From NCBI GenBank assembly GCA_963970005.1, contig CAXAMN010025328.1, positions 199,769 through 263,768 on the forward strand: DNA of 64,000 nt, written 5' to 3'. Position 1 is the stretch's first letter, and every line of letters begins with the position of its first letter. A model generated the notes under the pieces. It was not told the DNA's origin. It was given only the letters and a program-made list of their open reading frames with translations, and searched no databases. This document shows positions 48,248-58,384 of the stretch, in pieces. A program made the translations under genes and the position numbers. Source of the stretch: Durusdinium trenchii. Lineage: Eukaryota > Sar > Dinophyceae > Suessiales > Symbiodiniaceae.

Positions 48248-51200
48248 TCAGTGCAAAGAATCTCCAAGATAAAACACATCATGTGAAAAGTCAACATGTG
48301 TGCATACTGTAGGAAGCCATCCACGCAAATATGCCTTGTGTTCAATAAGAGATCTAAAAGGTGGATGTGCATCAACTTCCTTTAAACAACCGCTGCGTAC
48401 TGCATCTATCAAAGCTTGTGGACTAGCAGACTTCTTAGTAAGACAGTCAGCGAGACACCACTGAGTGCGTATATGTGACAAGTCAGCAATTGCACCAGAG
48501 CATGCTTCCTTCCTAAGCATTTGGATCATATGAATAGTCGCCTGTTGCTCAGGAACATGAGTAGTACTAGCTGTAGTCACAAGATTGTTAGCATCAGTGC
48601 GCATGTGAATGTCAGTAGAGTAGCCTGTAATGTCCTTGATCAAGCCTCTAAGCATTTGGCAAGTGCCATAACACTTCATGAATGCATACAACTCTGCAAC
48701 AGTTGTGGACAGGGTTGTTCTCTTGATCTTGGAAGATTCAAAGAAAATAAGTGAGCCTTTAGTGTTCTTCTGTTTTGCCTTCCTTTGCTCACCCATAAAA
48801 ATAACCATCGCACGTTGAGAGGATTTGTCACTGTTGTTCCTGAATGCGGCATCTGGCATAGCAATTAAACGTGGACTACCTTCAAGTGGCCAAAAACGTA
48901 ACTCCATAGGGTCAGTCACGATTTGTTTGCACAGCTTGTTCAGGGCCTTGCAATCACCTATTGTAGGTCCTGCTGATGCTGATGCTGACCTTGAGAATTG
49001 GTAGCATGCTTGGAATTGTGTTCTGGATTGTAACCAGTTTATGCTGCCAAGAAGTGATCTGAAGGCTGTGTGCATGTCTTTGTCACACTTTTCTTCATCC
49101 TTCAAACCTTTTGGAATGATAATCTCAGTCAATTCCTGAACACAAAGGGATTGTTCTACTGAGATGTACTCCTTCTTCTTGGTCTTCTCTTGCATCTTCC
49201 AAGCAACACGTTGTCCAGTAAACATCAGGTCATTAGTGTCCTCATGTCCAATCTTAAACTGTGACTTCACAATATCCTTGAACTGTTTCAAGAAGATATC
49301 ATTACCTGTCACAAAAAGATCATCAACATGTAAACAACACATACCAATGGGTGACCTATTCTTAGAATTACTGCCATGCACAGGGTCCATAAAATGCTCA
49401 AGCAGCTCTTCCACAACTTCAGGTGTAAGCTGAGGCGTTTGTGTCACAGTATACGTATGTTCTGCAGGAAGAAAAAGACTGACAAGCGTTTCAGCTTCTT
49501 CCTCTAACGTCACTGCATTCTTCTCGTTTCTGATATCCTTGTTTGTCTCGAGAAGCCACCAGACACCCTTACGCTTAACTATTGAAGTCCGAAAACAAAA
49601 ACGCGAACGCGAATACGTAGGTTCGGGAGTACGAAGAGCTTTAGCGCGATAAGCGACTTGAGCATGGCCATTTGCATATTGATGCCAACCTGCCTTGTGC
49701 TCTACAGAGTCAAGGAAGTTCTGGAGTTCCTGATCTACCACAGGAGTCCATTTTCCATCCTCTGCCTTAAGCAGGCTACGCGTCACCGTCTTCTCCGACC
49801 TATTTCCGTAACACACCGAAAACAGACGTTCTTCACAGAGAAAAGACCTACGAACTTCCTCCGCTGTGTCGTGGAATTCGTTTGGCGGCGCACCTGCTAC
49901 GTAGAAGGATACCGGTTCCGGTTCGGCTGGCATCTCCTCTGATGAGTAGTTCACAGCCTTAGGAACCCTCAAACATCCGGAGTAGCAAACGTACGTGCAC
50001 CGATCGGCTCGAGTCGGAACTAATCCGAGTGAGTGCAAAAACTTGTCGAGTCGATTCCACCAGCGACGAGGCGCATCACTCAATCCGTACACTGAACGGG
50101 TGCACAATCCGACAAGATACGGAGGCAATCCGATGTCGGTCGGAAGTTGAACGTGAATAACGCGTCGCTCGAGGTCGTAAAGTTCCCCCTGAAGAAAGGC
50201 AGTTTTCAAATCGATGTGTAACAGGTCCCAGAAAGAAGAGGCTGCATGCTGACATGCTACGCGAAAACCATACCTGGTCGCGGTTGGCGAGTCCGTTTGG
50301 AGGTCCCATTTCTGGGCATCTTGGAAGCCTCGACAGACCCATCTGGCCTTAAACTTCTTAAAGTTACCATCTTTGTCAATCTTGATGGTCAGGACCCATC
50401 GACCAGTAACATAGTTATCGATCTTATGCTTTCTTCGGTCTCGATACTTCATCGCAGTAAAGTCTAAAAAGCTGCGAAACTCCTCTAGTTTAGCTTGCTT
50501 GATCTCCTTCGCATACTTCCGTAGCACTTCCGGAGTGATCACACTCTCTGCCTTTGGCGTCTTCTTAGCCATTGTCTTCGCAAGATACTGGCAGAACTGT
50601 GAAAAACCTTTCGGATCATACGAGTTAAAACTCGGAGGAGCTTGGTTCGGACCTAGGACACAAAAATCCATATCGTCAAAACTAACAAAAAGATTTTTCT
50701 CATCGTCCAGATCCTTGTCTGGATCCTTCTCAAAACCTTTCACATCTTCTTCATCAAAAATAGGTTCGGAATCTGTTTCATTCGTATCAATCGTCTCATT
50801 GTCATCGTCTTCGACTGTGCTCGTAGGCACGGGAATGTCGGCTGCTTGTGGCTGATTCGAACTTGATGCTGTCGGATTCTCCGAATGTCCAGGAAAGAAA
50901 CTTCTTGGTACAGACTTCGGAGGTGCCGGAATAGGTTCGTCATGTCCCGGTAACTGAACCTTAGAACGTTTTACCTGAAACTTCACCTTCGCCTTTGGCA
51001 AAGCATCAGTTGAGTCCACAGAAAGCTTCCTCATGTGCTTGCTGTGACGTTCACGATTCTCCGGAACATATGGTTCTGGCTCTGGCGGGTTCGAATCGGG
51101 CGACGGAACGAACGGATGAACAGGATCCGTGTCACTCGGAAACCCTATTGGTGGTTGACCCGGATCATCTGGCGGACGGGATTCACTCGTAATCTCCGGC

Positions 51201-52530
51201 ATTGCCTCTTCCGGATCGCTTGATGGATATCCGAGTTGCTCCAAAGGAACATCGGGATTTCCGAACTGATTCGGACCAGCTACGGAACCTGTCGGAGGTG
51301 GTCCCGGAGGTTGTCCACCCTGGTGATCATCAGGGTTGCCACCCGGTCCATCACCAGGCGGATACATATCTTCATCGTCTGGATCAAAATACTGCTGTTC
51401 CCCCGAGACGGGAATCGGCTCATAAGCCATATCATCATCCATCGGTGGTCCGTAGTCTGGAGGTTGATCCTTTGGATCCTCTAGAGCTACTTCATCAGGA
51501 GTCACAATGCGCTTCACGGCGCCTGTCGTCTCTGCTTCGTAAACTATCATACTCCAATGATCTACCAAAAACTGTTCATGATGAGGAGACAGTTGTGACA
51601 CAAACATAAAGAAAACCTGATGGTATTTTCCTGGCTTCCACATAATCAACACTGCATCATCCTCAGAGTTGAAGGGAGGATGCACTCTACCAAAAGTACC
51701 ACGATAGACCTTACATCTCTCAAAATACATCTGTGGCAAGGTTCTTCGTCTAATCTCCTTCAGGCCTGGAATCAATGACACAATTCGAGAATCAGAGGAT
51801 GTTGTCACATCAAACTCTGATCTCTGAGGTAGTGCATCTACCTGCCTTAAAGTTCTGATCAATTCAGTAGTAGTGAACCTTTGTGGTAGTATGTGTCGAA
51901 GTGGAACCGGAATTTCCGTCGTCTCTTCCGTTCTTACGGAATTCAGCAAAATTGACTGATGAGCTTCTCTCTCTAACAAAAGAGCTGTTCCACACAAACT
52001 TCCAGAGTCAAAGTTCTCCAGAAGATCTTCAATAAGGAAACTCTGACGCTTGTCGGAAGTCTCACTATAAGGAAGGAAACGATTCATCTCAACCAAAAAT
52101 GAAAATGGAAACTTCTTCCAGTCAGGATCCTTAAAGTACTGGTTGCTTCTAGTGGCTTGCACTGTTTTAGCTTGAAATGAACAGTCACCAATACCTTTCC
52201 ATCCTTGGCAGGATGCATAGGAATGGAAGACTGTCACGTAACTCATTCCCTTCGGACAATAACAAAAACAATTCATATTCACATCAAAGGTAAAGACCGG
52301 ATTCTTCAACGAAGAAATGAACTTCTGCAAAAACAAACAAAACTTGTTTCCTTTGGGAACAGTCACAAACACATGTTTCTTTCTTCTCAACTGCCACTCA
52401 ATCACATTACAACATAGCAACCAAATAGAAGCTCTGTTCTGTTTGGGAGAAGGGTTGTTGATCACTATACAGTGGGGCTGCAATCTCTCCAGTTGCTGCC
52501 AAATACCATCTTGACCCTTCATAGTGGAAA
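48248..52530 (-). CDS. pol, second part: copia reverse transcriptase and RNase H
   Basis: The frame is open from 52726, but useful coding probably begins about 52530, where the upstream protease-integrase frame shifts by +1; stop TGA at 48248. After a variable domain and a Pro/Asp/Glu-rich linker (about 50870-51500) come the reverse transcriptase blocks GRWVLTIKIDKDG and KARWVCRGF (near 50390), LLHIDLKTAFLQGEL (near 50200), VYGLSDAPRRWW and LHVDDLFV (catalytic Asp pair 49319-49324). RNase H follows with MPDAAFRNN, AELYAF and RTDANNL. About 211 residues are inserted between the palm segment ending CTYVCYSG and the VDD block. It copies the element RNA into DNA inside gag particles. It needs recoding, or repair of a 1-base change, to be joined to integrase. 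Confidence 0.9.
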
Positions 52531-55496
52531 AGTTGTATCCTGCCTTGAAATCCATGAGATGCAACCTTAACACCATTCTTTGAAAGGAACCAAGATAATC
52601 CACTGTTTCCATGAAGTAACTCAACAACATCAGGATGATCATCATTACAGAAGAAAAAGGACTGTTCTCCAAATTCGGCATCAACATACAGTTCGTGATC
52701 TTCGCGCAAGTTCTCCGGATTCTCATCGTCTAATGCCGGAATGGAAACATCATGCCACTCATCGTGATCACGTCTAACCTTTGACTGATTCACACGTACT
52801 ACTGCCTTACCAGTGTTGGCTTGGACCATAGCTCCTTCTTGTCCAAGTACTGTGGCACGAACCCAACGTCCTTTATCCTTGAACTTTGATGAATCCTGAG
52901 TCCAAACAAAAACCTTCTCTCCTTGGAAATAAGGACCGTCACTTGGCATAGTCCTTCTCGCAAGATCTGCTCGAAGGTCCTGAGCTTGTCGTGCTTCTTG
53001 ATGAGCTCTCAAAGCCACACGTTGTAGTTCCAAATTTGTACGATCTTGTGCGGCGGCATTAGCTGACAATTGCTCAGGGCTTGCGGTCTCAAGGTCAAAA
53101 AGATCTGGTGGACGTCTTCCAGTTGCTATCTCTATTGGTGAATATCCACTGATAGTCAACTGACAATTTCTTGCCCAAACTACCTTCTTGACCACTTCTC
53201 TGACCGTAACACCACGAAAACGTGGGTCATCCAGATCTACCTTCATAACATGCCACATACGTTTGAACAAACGTACAGCTGTCTCTGCTCGGTTCGGCCA
53301 AGGAGTTCTTGGCCCACAAGGACATTGTTGTATACCATGGAACCTGTAGTATTCAACAAAAGCATCGGTGAAAAAGGCTTCGTCTCCTACGATGGCCCTT
53401 GGAACACAGTTGTTCTCATCAGACCATTGCCTCAATGCTTGGATGGTGGTTTGATCTATGAGGTCTTTCTGTGCCGTAGCCCAGAGAAGATTTGTGGCAC
53501 CATCAAGAACAAGTAAGATGATATACTTGTTCTTGTGAAGTTCAACCTCACAATGATCAGCAAAAACAACATCACCAAAACATGAAGCTCTAATACCGGA
53601 GACTCTGGCTCGTGGCGGAGGTGCCACTGAAGTGTTACAAACACGGCAGTTCCTGACAACTGATTCATACTTCTCTAAAACAGAGTCAGGAAGCTTCAAC
53701 ATAGAAACACGTCTACGAAACTGAGTAGGACTCATATGGTAGTGCTTCACATGAAGCTTATAAAGCTCTACCTTGTCCTCCAGTCTCTGTAACATCTTCC
53801 TATATGCCGGTGTCATTGCAACAACTTCACTACCAGGTAATGGGATTGAAATCCGCCTAGGCTCAAGAGCGCCATCACCTGGTTCAAGTGGTTCATGTTT
53901 ATCACTTGATGGTCCTTTTGATGCTTTAGGAATTTCTACAAGTTCACCTTCTGGCCTCTCAGGTGGTTCTGAGGGAGCATACTCCTCAAGATCATCACCC
54001 TTTAAATCATTCTGAGGCTCAGATGGTTTCGACTTGTGTCCTTTCCAAAATGGATCAAAACCCTTGGAAGTATACCGAAACTTTGGCGGCGCGGGCTTTT
54101 CCGCGGCACTGGCTGGTGCACCTTCCTTCTCTGACGAGAAGCCTGGTTCCCTGTCCTTTGCAATGGGAACCTTCTCTGAGGAGGAGCGCACCACTGCATC
54201 GGGATCACCAATGCCACGGTGCTCAATGCCAGCCTTCCTGATCTTTAGATCTGGAATTTTGGCATCTGGCTTGAACTTAAAAATTGTTCTACCACGCCAT
54301 TCATAGCCAATTTGTAGGTCCTTCCATTTTGCCTTGCGCCAATCATCTTGCTTCTTGATCTCTTCTCCACCTTTCTTCTTCTTGATGATTGTCAGTCGCA
54401 AGTCTTCCAGTAAGTCAGTGTCTACAGGACAGGACTTAGTTGCTGGGAAAAGAATCTTTCTATAATCCTTGTGGTGACGTATCAGTTCTCTCTTGTGAAC
54501 ATCTACTTCCCAGTAGTCAACCACAGGATATGCATGTTCAGCTACATCTTCATCACTATTGAGGTCAACAGAAATATGACCATACTCATAGTGAGTGAAG
54601 TGAGAGTAAAAACTCTTCTCGCGCCGAGTCTGCAAATTCACGTCAGACAGATACCATGCAATATCTTGGAAGTCCAAGACGAGATGAGTACTGGCTGCAA
54701 CCTTCAACTCCAAATATTTGATACCAAGAGGCACCGATGTCAGATAAGCATGTTGAGGTGTCAGCCTGAGTTCAAAGCCTAAGTTCCTCATCTGTGGCAA
54801 GCTCATAAGCAAAGGGACTTCTCCTTCTTCCACTATGTCGAACTCTGTATGGTGGATCGTCCATGCGCGATCATACATGTAAATCACCAGTTTCTGAGAG
54901 CAAGTAGCCTTCTGGGAATTGGCAAAGTAAAACTTGCTCTTGGTAGCCTCAAAGGAGTACCATACTCCACAATCTGGGTGATTGTCGACATAGTTGCAAA
55001 AATGGTCGACTGCTCGCCTTGATCCCATAGCTCTAGTGCATCCAATGTCCAGGATTGCAATAGTCGGCGGGAAGCGATTCTCAGTCAAAAATGAAATGGC
55101 CTGCATCTCCTTCACTTCTTCCTCAGCGCTCATAAGCGCAAAGCCATCAGGAGCCTTTGTGAGCATCTCCTTTGACAAAGAGTACCTCACAGGGGCACTC
55201 ATGCCATTGAAGATCGTCTCACCATTGTTGACCGCACAGTCAGCTTCATCTTGACATGAGGTCATCATGCCTGACAGCAAGTCCACCTCACTGTCATGGA
55301 CTTCAGCTGCTGCTGTCACACAATGTGCAAAGAAACCTTGTTGACCTCCTGATGCTTGTGAAGATCTTGAAGGTGCAGGTAAAGAACGTGGCTGTTGTTG
55401 ATTTGCATAGTTTGCATCTTGTTTGCCATCTCCTTTATCTTTTCCTTTTCCTTTCTTGCCTTTTCTCTTGCCTTTTCCTTTTCCTTTGTGGGAAAA
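52407..55496 (-). CDS. pol, first part: aspartic protease and integrase
   Basis: In the same frame as gag, right after gag's TGA, to TAA at 52407. It starts with a Gly/Lys-rich basic stretch (about 55430-55496) continuing that of gag, then a linker. Protease: LDIGCTRAMGSR with the catalytic Asp at 55047-55049 (usual copia D-S/T-G is D-I-G here). Integrase: a zinc-binding HHCC region with HYHMS and CRVCNT (53755-53630), then the catalytic series FADHCE, VGDEAFF and RAETAV, with about 57 and 32 residues between the acidic residues. A C-terminal region, KVFVWTQDS and GRWVRATVLG, resembles the family's SH3-like DNA-binding part. No ATG is needed, because it would be made as a gag fusion. The end overlaps the next frame (52407-52726). 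Confidence 0.9.
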   Translation of the reverse strand, partial: FSHKGKGKGKRKGKKGKGKDKGDGKQDANYANQQQPRSLPAPSRSSQASGGQQGFFAHCVTAAAEVHDSEVDLLSGMMTSCQDEADCAVNNGETIFNGMSAPVRYSLSKEMLTKAPDGFALMSAEEEVKEMQAISFLTENRFPPTIAILDIGCTRAMGSRRAVDHFCNYVDNHPDCGVWYSFEATKSKFYFANSQKATCSQKLVIYMYDRAWTIHHTEFDIVEEGEVPLLMSLPQMRNLGFELRLTPQHAYLTSVPLGIKYLELKVAASTHLVLDFQDIAWYLSDVNLQTRREKSFYSHFTHYEYGHISVDLNSDEDVAEHAYPVVDYWEVDVHKRELIRHHKDYRKILFPATKSCPVDTDLLEDLRLTIIKKKKGGEEIKKQDDWRKAKWKDLQIGYEWRGRTIFKFKPDAKIPDLKIRKAGIEHRGIGDPDAVVRSSSEKVPIAKDREPGFSSEKEGAPASAAEKPAPPKFRYTSKGFDPFWKGHKSKPSEPQNDLKGDDLEEYAPSEPPERPEGELVEIPKASKGPSSDKHEPLEPGDGALEPRRISIPLPGSEVVAMTPAYRKMLQRLEDKVELYKLHVKHYHMSPTQFRRRVSMLKLPDSVLEKYESVVRNCRVCNTSVAPPPRARVSGIRASCFGDVVFADHCEVELHKNKYIILLVLDGATNLLWATAQKDLIDQTTIQALRQWSDENNCVPRAIVGDEAFFTDAFVEYYRFHGIQQCPCGPRTPWPNRAETAVRLFKRMWHVMKVDLDDPRFRGVTVREVVKKVVWARNCQLTISGYSPIEIATGRRPPDLFDLETASPEQLSANAAAQDRTNLELQRVALRAHQEARQAQDLRADLARRTMPSDGPYFQGEKVFVWTQDSSKFKDKGRWVRATVLGQEGAMVQANTGKAVVRVNQSKVRRDHDEWHDVSIPALDDENPENLREDHELYVDAEFGEQSFFFCNDDHPDVVELLHGNSGLSWFLSKNGVKVASHGFQGRIQLFHYEGSRWYLAATGEIAAPLYSDQQPFSQTEQSFYLVAML

Positions 55497-56819
55497 TCAC
55501 GCTTCTTCAAGCTGTTGCCAAAAGTCATTGGCATCATCATATTCTCCTTGAAGATAGTCATTCATATCTTCGGCAAGAATAGCATCATATGCTCCTTGGT
55601 TTGACTCCCAAGTGTCCTCATAAGGATTCTCTTCAAAGTACTCTTCTGGATATGTTGTCTGTTGCTCATCAGCAAAATGGCCTTTACCTCGTCTCTTTCC
55701 TTTTCCTTTTCCACGAGGTCTGAAGAATCTGCGGCCTGATCTTCCTTTGCCTTTTCCTTTTCTTCTTCCTTTTCCTTTGCCTTTTCTGGCTCTTCTTCCT
55801 TGGAATCTCCTTTGGAACCACGAGAAGTTTTGATCATCATATACCCAAAAGACATCGTCCAGGGCATCTAAAAATCCTTCTGTTCCATCTTCTTCATCTT
55901 CGGCCCAATAGCCAAATGTACCATCGAGTTCTCCTTCGTCTAGTACAAGAAATGATCTTCTACCTCCAGCACCTGTCGGCTGCATCAAAGGATTGTCTAC
56001 TGAAGTCTTTGTCGTGCAGAACATCTCGATGAACACTGTTCTCAACTCTGTTGTAGTGTATTGCTGCAGGACCCTGCCACGATGAGTCATCAAAGAAGTC
56101 AAAGTGTTTCGCTGGTCCTGAGACAAATCTGCAAGGGACAGCATGAGTAGGGCAATGAGATTTTCTCCTAGAGGAAACTCATTCTGATGAAAAGTCCTCA
56201 TATTGCCATTGATGGTCTGCATGATTTCCTGAATCCTTTCTGCCGTTGGTGCTACTCCAGTCAACGCTGCATCTGCCTGCATCTGTGCTAGGACTTGTGG
56301 ATGTGCTTGAGTGACTGGTTCTAACATGTCCATCCAACTGCTCATAAGCCTTTGGAGTAAAATCTGGAATCTTGTCATCCATTTCATCATGTCAGCTGAT
56401 CCTCGATTGAAGCGCACGAATTGCATGAACCTATACAGGAATACATTGGTTGATCCTTTCACGAAATATGGTCGTAGTACTCGTTTGAAATATTCTACGC
56501 CGGCTCCTGGTGGATCATTTGCCTTCAATGCATCTCTGTCTAAAACACGCTTGTATACAGCTGCTTCTCCTTCTAATCTGTTTCTCAATGCTGGTCCTCT
56601 TTTCTCATCTTCCAGCTCGGTGATATCACACCAATCGTCTATGGCATCCTCATAGGAAAACCATGAAGTCTTTCCATCATAAGATGGGGGCACCTTTGTA
56701 GTGACCTGTGTTGTCATTGCTATTGCTGCTGGTTCTCTTCTCACATGCCTATTCACGTAGGCTGCTGGCTCATAAGCCACATCCGCATCAGGCTCTTCCC
56801 AGTCGTCAATCCAATCCAT
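55497..56819 (-). CDS. gag, capsid/nucleocapsid polyprotein
   Basis: 440 residues from ATG 56819 (an in-frame TGA lies near 56880 in the leader) to TGA 55497-55499. Residues 1-50 are acidic. A helical region (PPSYDGKTSWFSYEDAIDDW and onward, about residues 45-270) matches the layout of copia capsid proteins. It is followed by an acidic spacer and a strongly basic segment of repeated KGKG units (about 55730-55800), which likely packages RNA in place of the usual CCHC zinc knuckle, not seen here. The C-terminal 60 residues are acidic and Tyr-rich. The reading frame stays open past the TGA into protease, and the basic Gly/Lys repeats resume just after it. Confidence 0.85.
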   Translation of the reverse strand: MDWIDDWEEPDADVAYEPAAYVNRHVRREPAAIAMTTQVTTKVPPSYDGKTSWFSYEDAIDDWCDITELEDEKRGPALRNRLEGEAAVYKRVLDRDALKANDPPGAGVEYFKRVLRPYFVKGSTNVFLYRFMQFVRFNRGSADMMKWMTRFQILLQRLMSSWMDMLEPVTQAHPQVLAQMQADAALTGVAPTAERIQEIMQTINGNMRTFHQNEFPLGENLIALLMLSLADLSQDQRNTLTSLMTHRGRVLQQYTTTELRTVFIEMFCTTKTSVDNPLMQPTGAGGRRSFLVLDEGELDGTFGYWAEDEEDGTEGFLDALDDVFWVYDDQNFSWFQRRFQGRRARKGKGKGRRKGKGKGRSGRRFFRPRGKGKGKRRGKGHFADEQQTTYPEEYFEENPYEDTWESNQGAYDAILAEDMNDYLQGEYDDANDFWQQLEEA

Positions 56820-56863
56820 GGCCGTTTGCCCACTAGCAAGTCTATGCCTAGGAAAGGAGCTCA

Positions 56864-56872
56864 CCTGGGTCT
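56864..56872 (-). promoter_or_regulatory. splice-donor-like site in the 5' leader
   Basis: On the minus strand AAGACCCAG|GTGAGC spans here, a full match to the eukaryotic donor consensus (CAG|GTGAGC), between the primer-binding site and gag. It would let the 5' leader splice to the ORF3 acceptors near 48050-48085. Inference only. Confidence 0.35.
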
Positions 56873-56884
56873 TCCAGGATCACT

Positions 56885-56896
56885 GCTCCGCTACCA
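56885..56896 (-). other. primer-binding site, initiator Met tRNA type
   Basis: TGGTAGCGGAGC on the minus strand, one base after the LTR's terminal CA. Its complement GCTCCGCTACCA fits the 3' end of eukaryotic initiator Met tRNA (usually CUCUGCUACCA) with one difference. Copia elements typically prime with this tRNA. Confidence 0.75.
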
Positions 56897-56897
56897 C

Positions 56898-57060
56898 TGA
56901 AAGAGTGACTAGGGCGTACACGGTAGAGGTGCAGACCGCTAGTGTCTTTTATGCGCAGAGTCTTATCCTCTTGCTCTTTTGAGCCTTGGAGCAGTCAAGC
57001 ATGGACACACTATATCAGCTGTTGGAGTGGAACCCTGTACAGGTAGGCTCTACTTTTCAG
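56898..57060 (-). repeat. 5' LTR (visible part)
   Basis: 163 bp identical to 41586-41748, starting TG on the plus strand. The remaining part expected at the outer end (about 46 bp, if the LTR is 209 bp) is replaced by a G9C9 run at 57061-57078, so this copy is truncated by an assembly join. The element promoter should lie here. Confidence 0.9.
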
Positions 57061-57078
57061 GGGGGGGGGCCCCCCCCC
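57061..57078. other. G9C9 run at the outer LTR edge
   Basis: Nine G then nine C, directly where the LTR homology stops. With the G20 run at the other edge, this suggests an artificial join or collapsed sequence. A CACGTGAA/TTCACGTG hairpin follows at about 57079-57100. Confidence 0.7.
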
Positions 57079-58159
57079 TACACGTGAAGTTTTCACGTGA
57101 TTCATGATTCTCGAGGCTGCGAGCCCTTGACTTGCTAAAGCAAGAGCAACTCCAGCTAGCTGATGCTAGCTTTCGTGATAAGCTGGCAGACCTGACCTTC
57201 AGGTTCTATAATTGAACTGGGCTAATGTAAAGCTGCAAAAAAATATAGTGAACCTACCTGACATCAGGTGCACAACATCTTGACACATTCTTTGTGTCTT
57301 ATGTCGAAGATCAATGACAATTTCAGATTGCCATGGACCTGATTTATGCAATGTATGTTGAGAGAACAGGCTCATGATGCTCCTTAAACTTAATCTGAAA
57401 ACGTGAGCGCAGAATCATGTGTTTAGTTCATTTTCAGACACTTCAGCCGTTTACAGGTTGAAGTAGACTTGGTGGCTGTTTTGGCGTGCGCACCACACAG
57501 AGAGATGAAATTATAGACCAAAGGGGGGTGGGCCCAAGTCATTTTATAGAGGTTTGGGGGTTGCCTGCACCTACTTTCCGTAGCATATGAAAAACCACAA
57601 GGAGCCATGGCTTTCCAGAGTTTATTCTATCCAGTACAAGCAAAGTGCTCCAAATGGATTGACAACACAATCCGTCTACATTTTGGAAAGCACCTCTCCG
57701 TACTTCAGCACAAGATTGCTGATGTTTCTTTCAGCTTGCTTCTGTGTCCTCTATAAAATAGGGAACTGACCCGCTCAAATGGAAGGGCATAACATTTTTT
57801 ATGACCTACCATGACCCCCTCATGTCATAGATGAAACCTACACCGGTATCTAAAAATGTATTGGAAACCTTTTCTATCTATTTGAGGATCACGATAGGGG
57901 AAATTAACGCCTCACAAGGCATGGTCCTTCGACAACAAAAGGGGTCCAAAGACCCCGTTCCTGTGTGAGCTGATGCAACGCCATTGTAACACCACTTGGC
58001 TCCATTCTAGAAAGTAATGTAGACTCTGACTCTTGATAATAATCCCCCCATGTGAAGGTGTTGAGCGCATCCAAATGGGGGGTCATTCATCAAGTCTACA
58101 TCACATGCACAACCTGTTCCTGAAATCTCCTGAACCTTCATAAACATCCATCAACCAAC
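57079..58159. other. stretch without a gene
   Basis: No ORF with recognisable content. Its relation to the retrotransposon is unclear because of the homopolymer join at 57061. Confidence 0.5.
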
Positions 58160-58384
58160 CCTGTCGCCCATCTTCGCTACCGCCCTCACTGCTCCCCGGT
58201 CGCCCTCGACCGAGCCGCGCCGTCGCTCGGGGTCGGGCACGTGGTCCCACACGTCGGCGGCGTCGCGGAGCGGCTTCGGAGGCACCACGCTGGCGATGGT
58301 CAAGGTGATGTCGCCTTGGTGCACACGACGAAGACGAAGGACGGTGAAGGCGCTCTGAACATCGCGTGGAGCATGACCAATGCA
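58160..58384 (-). CDS. candidate internal exon with strong G/C third positions, product unknown
   Basis: 225 bp (75 codons). A TATAAG acceptor lies just above 58384 and an AGG|GTTGGT donor just below 58160. Third positions are overwhelmingly G or C (for example the run coding VPPKPLRDAADVWDHVPDPE), unlike flanking DNA, which is the best sign of a real dinoflagellate exon here. The peptide has a helical, charged composition and no motif I recognise. Overlapping frames are Arg/Ser/Pro-rich shadows. Confidence 0.5.

Larger units (their letters stand above)
41586..57060 (-). mobile_element. Ty1/copia-type LTR retrotransposon with an extra ORF
   Basis: The element reads from right to left. In order: 5' LTR (56898-57060, truncated by a G/C run), primer-binding site, gag, protease-integrase, reverse transcriptase-RNase H, a large third ORF, a roughly 870-bp untranslated tail, a putative polypurine tract and the 3' LTR (41586-41794). 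Integrase placed before reverse transcriptase, the VDD polymerase motif and the RNase H at the end are the copia order. The 163 bp shared by the LTRs are identical, which implies recent insertion. At about 15.5 kb it is far longer than ordinary copia elements (about 5 kb), mainly because of the third ORF and insertions in pol. The outer edges abut artefactual homopolymers, so a target duplication cannot be checked. Confidence 0.92.

Noticed and set aside
51060-51110. GGTTCGAATCG resembling a tRNA B-box
   Set aside because: It lies inside the pol coding sequence and has no matching acceptor stem or A-box.
43339-56655. Many plus-strand ORFs of 60-135 codons inside the retrotransposon
   Set aside because: They are antisense shadows of gag, pol and ORF3.
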